NCBI GenBank assembly: GCA_964624765.1
Contig: CAZUZO010000043.1
Coordinates: 1-22,778 of the forward strand
Source: JAGTVB01 sp964624765
GTDB lineage: Bacteria > Pseudomonadota > Gammaproteobacteria > HK1
Reading direction: 5' to 3'
Length of the DNA stretch: 22,778 bases
Position numbers and translations under genes: made by a program. Every line of letters starts with the position of its first letter. Position 1 is the first letter of the stretch. Of the stretch, positions 16,485 to 22,778 are shown one piece after another. The notes beneath the pieces were generated by a model, which saw only the letters and a list, made by a program, of their open reading frames with translations, made no database searches and was not told where the DNA came from.

Positions 16485-16876
16485 CACTTGTTTCTCCCTC
16501 GTATGCTTGAAAATTCTCGCGGCTCGTATTCACCCATCTACATGATACGTCTCGTCGCTGCACGCAGGGCAACTGCGTTGGGCTGGCTAACCCGTTGAGT
16601 TCGAATTAATACGCCCGTCATTGCGGCTAGGAAGCCGGAATCGAGTCGCCAAGGCTGGCGATGGTCGAGCAACCCATACGTCGACAGATCTCGACGACTC
16701 CCTATCGCGGGCATGACGACTAACATGACGGCGAGAACCAATTGACTGGTCGCTGCCCACCGTCGATCGGGCTATCGATGAAGCTCACCTGCCGCTATGG
16801 AGCGCAGCGGAATAGCGGTCAGGTGCAGCGCATTGTTCGGCAGTCCTTTTGCTCCCGTCGTGGATTTTTCTCATCG
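16485..16876. other. Intergenic region between the Tc gene and pspA
   Basis: About 390 bases with no convincing gene on either strand. It must hold the promoter of the pspA operon, which I cannot place. It contains the bulged hairpin described at 16783-16841. No clear terminator for the Tc gene is visible. Confidence 0.55.
16783..16841 (+). repeat. Bulged inverted repeat resembling a degenerate attC site
   Basis: GCT-CACCTG-CCGCTAT (16783-16798) pairs with ATAGCGG-T-CAGGTG-C-AGC (16812-16829), leaving two unpaired bases (T16819, C16826) on one arm only. Five bases further on is GTTCGGC (16835-16841), similar to the integron core GTTRRRY except for one C. Extra bases on one arm and a nearby GTT core are traits of integron attC sites. 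The opposite core (16771-16777) does not match, so this may be a decayed site or a simple hairpin. Confidence 0.35.
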
Positions 16877-17941
16877 TCAGCCGATGGAGTATCTGATCAC
16901 AAGGAACACAACCACCTGGGCGTCTCGCCTGAGCACGCCATCGGGCGCCAAGGATAACGCAAACGACCCATCGTCTTTCAGTGCATCCGTAAGGTTGTTC
17001 ACATCCACGACGGTTAGTGTTGACCGCTCCAACTGCTGACCCACGATCGCTGCCAACTCGACAGAAGCAACACTGACGTCTCGCCCCTGCGTGAAGTAGG
17101 GGAAGTGCTCGCGCTTGACGCTGATCTCGAGATTTCCGGCCGGGCTATTGACAAACCGGTGCCACTCGCTCGGGAAATCGTGCTTCAGGTTGAACAGAAG
17201 GGCAAGCTCCGACCTGTGGGCGTCTTCGATGAGCTCGGTCAAACGCTCTACTGCCTTCTCCCTCAGTTGCGTACCACCCTCTCTCGCCGTATACCGCACA
17301 TGCAGGATCACCTCCGAGATGGTGTTGTAGTCGAACTGCCGGAAGTTCGCAGGCAGTTCCAACCTCCATGTGCTCTCGGCTCCTGCCCCTTCGAAGGGCA
17401 GAAATCGCTCATCGCGCAGATTGGTTTCGAACATCCCGCTGTCGTCCCGGGCGTTGCTGGTGACGATGGACTGGATCGTTCCGTAGTAGTCCACAAAGCG
17501 AGTGTCTTCCTCGTCCGTTGCGCGCTGGTACTCGCCATCTCTGAGCGCCGGCGATCGGCGCAGGGTGCTTTTCAGCAAGGACAGGGTGCAGTTCACGCTG
17601 GTATAAGGGCCGGTTACTGCCGGGATGGAGAGACTGACGCTCTTGATGCGACGCATGTAATGACCCGGAGCATCCAAGTCGAAGAGCCACTCAGGCAGGA
17701 TGACTTCGCAAGAGCCGGTCGTCCTCAAGCTCAGCAAGGCCACCGGATCGAGTTGCCGCAACGAGACGTGCTTGATCAGTTCGTACTCGCGCTGGTTGTG
17801 CTCGTGATAGGCCATCTCCATCCGCTTCGCATCCAGGTAGAGCGCCTCGCCGGATAGCGACCCCTTGCGGCCGCCGTCCCAGTAGTTGAACTTGACGAGC
17901 GTCTTGTCGTCGAGTTCGGGCCGCATCAGCTCGCGCTTCAT
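16877..17941 (-). CDS. TcA C-terminal, TcB-binding part (after in-frame stop)
   Basis: This is the last third of a TcA-type toxin-complex subunit; in Tc toxins this part binds the TcB-TcC cocoon at the end of the channel. The family-like opening VKFNYWDGGRKGSLSGEALY, DAKRMEMAYHEHNQREYELI and the later FRQFDYNTISEVILHVRYTA mark it as the TcA TcB-binding domain. It is in the same frame as the upstream gene, separated only by one TAG at 18014-18016; the 24 codons between that TAG and the ATG at 17941 also read as TcA. The ATG has GGAG six bases upstream, so independent initiation is possible. It may therefore be a separate 354-residue polypeptide or the lost end of a mutated gene. Ends in TGA. 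Confidence 0.85.
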   Translation of the reverse strand: MKRELMRPELDDKTLVKFNYWDGGRKGSLSGEALYLDAKRMEMAYHEHNQREYELIKHVSLRQLDPVALLSLRTTGSCEVILPEWLFDLDAPGHYMRRIKSVSLSIPAVTGPYTSVNCTLSLLKSTLRRSPALRDGEYQRATDEEDTRFVDYYGTIQSIVTSNARDDSGMFETNLRDERFLPFEGAGAESTWRLELPANFRQFDYNTISEVILHVRYTAREGGTQLREKAVERLTELIEDAHRSELALLFNLKHDFPSEWHRFVNSPAGNLEISVKREHFPYFTQGRDVSVASVELAAIVGQQLERSTLTVVDVNNLTDALKDDGSFALSLAPDGVLRRDAQVVVFLVIRYSIG

Positions 17942-18013
17942 CGTCTGCTCCGCCTTGCGAGCGATGTCGAAGGCAAAGCGGTAATACTCGTAATAGAGGC
18001 GCGATATCTCGCC

Positions 18014-18016
18014 CTA
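18014..18016 (-). other. In-frame amber codon inside the TcA reading frame
   Basis: TAG at codon 704 of the second Tc gene. The residues before it (KFTNEELYLWM) and after it (GEISRLYYEYYRFAFDIA) together form the block that in TcA proteins reads roughly as KFTN..LY.W..G.LS..YF..Y without a break. A single change from CAG is the simplest origin. Other genes here end in TAG (4697, 6629), so amber is a normal stop in this genome. Confidence 0.9.
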
Positions 18017-20125
18017 CATCCACAGGTATAGCTCCTCGTTCGTGAACTTCTCTCGCAGGAACCGATCCACCTCCTGAGACTGCTCGATCTGCTTTTGAGT
18101 GTTCAAATACTCGTGATGTGCGATCTGCTCGGCGATGAGCGAGCCAATGATCTGCCGGCCGATCTGCATCAATTCGCGGGCGGCCAGGTTGCTCTGCAAT
18201 AGCCATTCGTCGGCGCGACGCTCGTAAGAGCCCGTTTTCGAGGCGCTTGCCCCTTTCGAGTCCACGAGTATGGCTGCCGTGTTCAGTCCCCCGGAAAGTA
18301 TTTGGCCGGCGCCGGAGAAAATCTGCCCGCCTGTGATATCAAGCTGGCCACCGATTCCCCAATACGCGCCGCTGATCTTGAACAGCGGCAACATGGCGAG
18401 CACGCCGAAAATGTGGTCAGATACTCCCGCAGCCGTCCGCAGGCCAAATGATGCCGGGGCAAGGGTGTTCAGGTCGCGGTCTTCATTGGCATTCAGATAC
18501 AGCTGACCCTTCCCCGAGGCCCCGGATTGGTTCGCAGGCGACGTATCTCCTGCCAGCCTCAGTTGAGGGTATTCGTGTGCGGCGATTTCCGTATTGTACT
18601 GCCCGACCAGCGCCGCGTAGGCTTCGTCAAAATTCTCCTCGGTCAGCTCCCTGCGATCGAGCGGAAGCGTGTCCGGGGTGGTCTTGCTGCCAGGGCTCAG
18701 GCCGAGGAGTCGCAGATAATAGCGGTAGCGTTCCAGGGCACTGGCCCGGCTTCGCAGCAGCGATTCAGTCGCCTCCTGCGCCTGCTTCCATTGCAGGAAG
18801 CGCACGTCCTGCGCCATTTGCTGGATTTTGATCTCGTGGCCCTGGCGCAGCAGCGCCAGGTGTTCGCTATCGCCTTTTTCGATCGCTGACAGCAGTGCGG
18901 CACCGAGGCTGCGAACCTCGCCGGCAAGTTCCAGCGCTTTCTGAATGAGGAACAGGGAGCGCACCGGGCCGATCGGCTGATTCAGTCCGCTGACAACAGA
19001 GCCGATATCGATTCCCGCTGCTGCGGCCTTGACCAGCATGCCGGGGTCGATAGGTGGATCGAAGAGAGCCAGTTTCCGGACCAAGCCCTCGATATTCATG
19101 CAGTGGCGGATCTTGAAAAGGCGGTCGCCCACCGTATCCCAGTAGCCGAGCAGCTTGTCGTTGCGCGGAATGCAGAAGTAGAGCGTGCGCCCGATGCCAA
19201 AGAGTGGCCCGGCCGCATCCGCCCCTTGCGTCTGCGGCAGACCCGCGTTGAAGGGGAACTGGCTCTCCATTTCCTCCAGTGCGTTGCCCATCGGGTCCAG
19301 GCCTTTGTCCTTGAGCTCCTTGAACGTCCTTGGGCGTACGGTGCCACGTTGCGGGATGCGCTGCGGCCGAGGCCCCAAGAGGTTAGCCGCCAGCACGTAT
19401 ATCTGAGTCGCCTCGTTAATGGACTCGACGGTATCCTGCCGAAAGAGGCTGTCCCCCCAGGCAATCAGGTTATCCAGATACTTCATGATGACGCAGTATT
19501 GGTAGGCGAGCTGCCTGGTTCGCGCCACGGCGTGCGGCTGGAAGGGCTTCTTCTGGATTTCCGTGTAGCCGGCCAGAATCGCTTCTCTTTGTTTTTGCTC
19601 CGTCTCGTCGAGGTTGGATTTACTGAGCAGCGCCAGCAGTTTGTCGATCTGGGTCACATCGCCATTGCGAAAGGCCAGGAACTTCCAATAGCGCCGCGGC
19701 AAGGGGACGGACGTATCGTTGGATGTCGGGTCGAAGATAAAGTGAAACCAGCGCTGGGCCTCGGCGAAGCGTTGATTCTTGCTCAGATGCACCGCAATGG
19801 TAAGCGGCACGTGGAAGAGCAGCTCCCAGTTGTAGTTTGCATACGGGCCACCTACGCGGAGATCGATCTCCTTCGGGAAGGAGTTGATCTTGACCGTATT
19901 GCTGGGTAGCAATGTGTAAAAGGTGTCGAAGAAAGATTCTTCCAACTTCTTGTGGTTATCCGGGTCGAGCAGGCCCGGGAGCGACTCTTTATTGAGCAGC
20001 TCGATCAGCTCGCCGACAAAGGGATGGAAGAAGTTCTCGAACGTGTAGGTAAACTCCGTGTCCTGGCCTTGTGTAAGCTCGGCGAGGGTACCACGGTCCT
20101 TGCTGTTATGATATGTGGTACTCAT
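18014..20125 (-). CDS. TcA-like toxin complex subunit, shell/pore part
   Basis: Second gene of a split TcA-type toxin subunit; TcA forms a large pentamer whose central helical channel crosses the target membrane. Conserved blocks in order: NFFHPFVGELIELLNK (about 31-46), YNWELLFHVPLTIAVHLSKN (98-117), QRFAEAQRWFHFIFDPT (118-134), YLDNLIAWGDSLFRQDTVES (216-235), INEATQIYVLAANLLGPRP, a helical channel part after about 350, and helical LIAEQIAHHEYLNTQ leading to KFTNEELYLWM. The start has GGAG about six bases upstream; it lies 14 bases after the stop of the first Tc gene, so the two are co-transcribed. Splitting of TcA into two genes is known (TcaA/TcaB, YenA1/YenA2). The gene is cut by TAG before the TcB-binding part. 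Confidence 0.9.
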   Translation of the reverse strand: MSTTYHNSKDRGTLAELTQGQDTEFTYTFENFFHPFVGELIELLNKESLPGLLDPDNHKKLEESFFDTFYTLLPSNTVKINSFPKEIDLRVGGPYANYNWELLFHVPLTIAVHLSKNQRFAEAQRWFHFIFDPTSNDTSVPLPRRYWKFLAFRNGDVTQIDKLLALLSKSNLDETEQKQREAILAGYTEIQKKPFQPHAVARTRQLAYQYCVIMKYLDNLIAWGDSLFRQDTVESINEATQIYVLAANLLGPRPQRIPQRGTVRPRTFKELKDKGLDPMGNALEEMESQFPFNAGLPQTQGADAAGPLFGIGRTLYFCIPRNDKLLGYWDTVGDRLFKIRHCMNIEGLVRKLALFDPPIDPGMLVKAAAAGIDIGSVVSGLNQPIGPVRSLFLIQKALELAGEVRSLGAALLSAIEKGDSEHLALLRQGHEIKIQQMAQDVRFLQWKQAQEATESLLRSRASALERYRYYLRLLGLSPGSKTTPDTLPLDRRELTEENFDEAYAALVGQYNTEIAAHEYPQLRLAGDTSPANQSGASGKGQLYLNANEDRDLNTLAPASFGLRTAAGVSDHIFGVLAMLPLFKISGAYWGIGGQLDITGGQIFSGAGQILSGGLNTAAILVDSKGASASKTGSYERRADEWLLQSNLAARELMQIGRQIIGSLIAEQIAHHEYLNTQKQIEQSQEVDRFLREKFTNEELYLWM

Positions 20126-20139
20126 TGCTTTCTCCTTCC

Positions 20140-22778
20140 TTATCGACGGTGCGAACTATTGCGCCTTCCGCCGGGCCCAATCTCGGCGCCGTCGAAGTCC
20201 ACCGTGCCCGTCGTTCCGATACCTTTGTTGATATAAGCATCTTCAGAGACAAACCGGTCGATCGGGGCGGGATCCACCACGCCGGGATCGCGGCCGGTTA
20301 TGACAGATGCAAACGCGTCTTCCGTGGCCCATACGCGGGGGTCTTCCTTGATGACCAGCGGCGGTATCTGATGCCCTGCGTTAGGGAACACTGAGACTCC
20401 ATAGTCGTTGACCTGCGGAAGTCGGGGGATTTTCACTGCGGTGGTGACATAGAAGAGGTGACGGCTGTCTTCATAGAAGAAGGGCGCTTCCCATCGGCTA
20501 TTCAGGGAGAATTCCCCAGGCGCGACAACGCGCTGGCGGATCTCGTATGCCAGCACCGGGTTCGTCAGGGAATACGGGCTCGCACCGTTCGGGCTCCACT
20601 TGGAGTAGTTGATGATGAAGAAGCCACTTGGCGCCTCCATTGTACGGGCCGGGGCGAACGGTGCAGGCGCACGGTACCCAGGGTCCTCCCTGCGTACGGG
20701 CAGGCTATGCGTGCTATAGAGGAGAAACAAAGAATTGACTCGGCCCAAGATGGCCACGTGTAAAGCGTTCGACTCGTCGAAAACTTCAAGGGCGAGCTTT
20801 GCCCGGTTGAAAGGGCTTGGCCCGACCGCGTCAAATTGGCCCAGCTCAGTAGGCCGATCAACATCCGACGTCTTGGTCGGCTGCCACTTGCCGTTGTAGT
20901 ACTCACTCCAGCAGAGAATCGCCTGTATGGTGACCTTGGCTGCCTTTGGGTTGATGAGACTTGAAGCGGGGACATTTGCTAAATTTTCGCTTGGCAGTTC
21001 TGGCGTATCGAGCGGCGCCTGCTTCAGAATCCTGAGCCAGAACAGAAACAGCCGCCCCTTCCACACCACCGGCAGGACCGGGTTGTCCTCGATATCGAGT
21101 TTGATCTCCTCCCACGGCGTCCAAGAGCCACCCTCGCGCCGGCGGTAAAAGTATTTGCGGTTGGCCCCTGCAGTGCGGGCCACCACATGGGCGATATCGT
21201 CGGCAGTCCCGGGATCGTTCTCGACATAGTGGATGCCGCACGGCTCGAGTTTCGCTACCTCTTCCAGTTTCGAAAGATAGTCGAGCAGCGCCGTCGCGGC
21301 CCTCTCTTCGGTGATATCGCCCTGTAGCAGCTCGCTCATTGTCTCCTTGAAGAACGCAGACTGGTCGTCGCGCAGCTCCGGCTCCAGCCAGTTCTCCGGG
21401 TAGAGGAAAACCTTGCGGTTGGCCTCCCAGAGCCGGTAGCGTTTCATCCACTGCCACTGCTTCGCCTTGATGGACGAAGAGGCGACCCGCGGCTCGAGGT
21501 TCATCAGGCAGCGCTCGATGAAGAGCTGTACCGACGACAATGCGTGGCGAATGCGCGAGGTTTCCATACAGGGGTCCATCTGGACATCCATCAGGAAGTA
21601 CTCGAAGAGCCTTTCCGGCGTATTGATATGTTCCGTCGCCGAATTAGCGCGCATTTGGTGCAGGATATAAGTGACCAGAGCATCGCGCTGCAGGCCGCGT
21701 ATCTGGTCATTGATGGGCTTCAAAACCTTCAGCCAGCCGCTTTCGTCGTAGCGGGCGCGAAGCGCACCCTGGAAGTCGCGCACCGTAGCAGCATCCGGCT
21801 CGTTGGTCGCGGCCTTGATCAGCGCAGAGGCCGGTATACCGAGCTTTTTGACCCACGCATAGGCGTCGTGGATACGGCGGAAAGTGGCGAGGTCTTTGAG
21901 AGCGCTTCTGTCTGGCTGCCCATTCTGAATCTTGCCAAACCGAAGCAGCAATGCGTCGAGTGAGGTCGATTCCCACCGGGTTATCGAAAAGAGCAGGCTG
22001 TATGGTCTCTGAGGCTCCGTTATGGGGCCGCTACCCGGCTTCTGGATCGGCACTGCCGGGTCTTTGAGAACGGACAGAAGGCGCTCATCTTCGGCCGCCA
22101 GCTCAGCCTTGATGCGGGCGAAGTCGAGCAGCGCGTTCAAGGCCCTGAATAACTCAAGGGACGTGGCATTGTCCGGGGTTTCCATGACCGGCAGCCGGTT
22201 CAGCCACCCCTCGCCTCCAATGTAGTAATCACGGTGGGAAGGGAGATAGGCGGTCTCGGCTGCAGTCAGCTTCAGATTCGTTGCCAGCGATACCGCCTTG
22301 AGGAAGCGAACATAGACATCGCGCAGGTGGCCGGTCAGCGTCTCCGAATAGAGGTGGCGCGCTGGGATGACCTCCCAACCGCGTCCCGTGGTTTGCCAGC
22401 GGACGGTGAACGTGTCCTTCACTTTTTCCGCTTTCAGCGAAATGGCGTAGAGTGTTCCGGCACGCAGCTCGATGGGGGCGTCGTTGCTCCAGGTATTGCC
22501 GTCCTGGGTTTCTGCCACCCGTTGTCCATCGAGGGTCCAGGTCTCAGTCCCACCGGCGGGCTTGAATACAATCCTCCGAGCATAGGACCCTTCTGCGTTC
22601 TCGAGAACAAGGGTAACGGTTGCGCCCGCATCGGCCTCGATGCCGAGGTTGAAAAAGCCGTTTTCCGGCGCTTCCAGATATCCGCTCCAGATGCCGGAAA
22701 TAGCGTCGGCCGGGTTATCGCCATTGGAGGGCAGTTTGTTGATTCCCGTCGCCGAATAGGCCAAATCAGCCTCGGCTT
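20140..22778 (-). CDS. TcA-like toxin complex subunit, N-terminal part (partial)
   Basis: Runs off the right edge; the frame is open to the last base, so the true start lies outside. In the window (about 878 residues) it begins with a PA14-like beta domain (SGIWSGYLEAPENGFFNLGI onward, about 20-150), then a helical stretch, the ABC-toxin N-terminal-type region (about 360-517: LFEYFLMDVQMDPCMETSRI, FIERCLMNLEPRV, YRLWEANRKVFLYPENWLEP), and a neuraminidase-like beta region from about 524 (ANRKYFYRRREGGSWTPWEE, VWKGRLFLFWLRIL). This is the order in TcA proteins up to the point where the second gene takes over. The product ends in RRNSSHRR, then TAA. The PA14-like domain may bind carbohydrate, but that is an inference. 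Confidence 0.88.
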   Translation of the reverse strand, partial: AEADLAYSATGINKLPSNGDNPADAISGIWSGYLEAPENGFFNLGIEADAGATVTLVLENAEGSYARRIVFKPAGGTETWTLDGQRVAETQDGNTWSNDAPIELRAGTLYAISLKAEKVKDTFTVRWQTTGRGWEVIPARHLYSETLTGHLRDVYVRFLKAVSLATNLKLTAAETAYLPSHRDYYIGGEGWLNRLPVMETPDNATSLELFRALNALLDFARIKAELAAEDERLLSVLKDPAVPIQKPGSGPITEPQRPYSLLFSITRWESTSLDALLLRFGKIQNGQPDRSALKDLATFRRIHDAYAWVKKLGIPASALIKAATNEPDAATVRDFQGALRARYDESGWLKVLKPINDQIRGLQRDALVTYILHQMRANSATEHINTPERLFEYFLMDVQMDPCMETSRIRHALSSVQLFIERCLMNLEPRVASSSIKAKQWQWMKRYRLWEANRKVFLYPENWLEPELRDDQSAFFKETMSELLQGDITEERAATALLDYLSKLEEVAKLEPCGIHYVENDPGTADDIAHVVARTAGANRKYFYRRREGGSWTPWEEIKLDIEDNPVLPVVWKGRLFLFWLRILKQAPLDTPELPSENLANVPASSLINPKAAKVTIQAILCWSEYYNGKWQPTKTSDVDRPTELGQFDAVGPSPFNRAKLALEVFDESNALHVAILGRVNSLFLLYSTHSLPVRREDPGYRAPAPFAPARTMEAPSGFFIINYSKWSPNGASPYSLTNPVLAYEIRQRVVAPGEFSLNSRWEAPFFYEDSRHLFYVTTAVKIPRLPQVNDYGVSVFPNAGHQIPPLVIKEDPRVWATEDAFASVITGRDPGVVDPAPIDRFVSEDAYINKGIGTTGTVDFDGAEIGPGGRRNSSHRR

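Noticed and set aside
17691..18206. A minus-strand frame bridging the TcA amber codon, suggesting a frameshift
   Set aside because: It is in a different frame from both TcA parts, and its translation is not TcA-like; the two TcA parts are in the same frame, so a nonsense codon explains the break.

Overview
The window looks like a chromosomal segment of a GC-rich gammaproteobacterium, possibly a Chromatiales-like lineage. This rests on the rnfCDGEH order, an Rnf/OmpA/DUF3015/DUF4105 gene set typical of such bacteria, tight ATGA and GTGA overlaps, and strong Shine-Dalgarno sites. The lineage is an inference. I see no rRNA, tRNA or CRISPR.

Layout. (1) Bases 17-4304, plus strand: the 3' part of an rnf operon (rnfC, rnfD, rnfG, rnfE, rnfH), encoding a membrane ferredoxin:NAD oxidoreductase; rnfA and rnfB should lie to the left. 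(2) Bases 4305-4594: two adjoining miniature inverted-repeat elements. A second, inverted copy of one of them lies at 8168-8318. (3) Bases 4697-8050, minus strand, between the two inverted copies: a three-gene operon with a circularly permuted type 2 ATP-grasp protein, an alpha-E protein, and an unrecognised third protein where a transglutaminase is often found. (4) Bases 8639-9328, minus strand: an OmpA-type peptidoglycan-binding envelope protein, followed (to 10374) by about 1 kb without a convincing gene. (5) Bases 10375-12964, minus strand: a DUF3015 lipoprotein and a DUF4105 (Lnb N-terminal-like) outer-membrane protein. (6) Bases 13292-16484, minus strand: PspA/IM30, a YqiJ-like OB-fold membrane protein and a YqiK-like flotillin, a membrane-stress operon. 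(7) Bases 16877-22778, minus strand: a split TcA-type (toxin complex) gene set. The first gene runs off the right edge. The second carries the pore/shell region and is cut by one in-frame TAG just before the TcB-binding part.

The most notable points are the in-frame amber codon that separates the TcB-binding domain from an otherwise continuous TcA reading frame, the inverted miniature-element pair around the ATP-grasp/alpha-E operon, and the unknown third gene of that operon. No TcB or TcC partner is present in the window. Most genes concern the cell envelope, but I see no direct sequence evidence that the separate operons act together.
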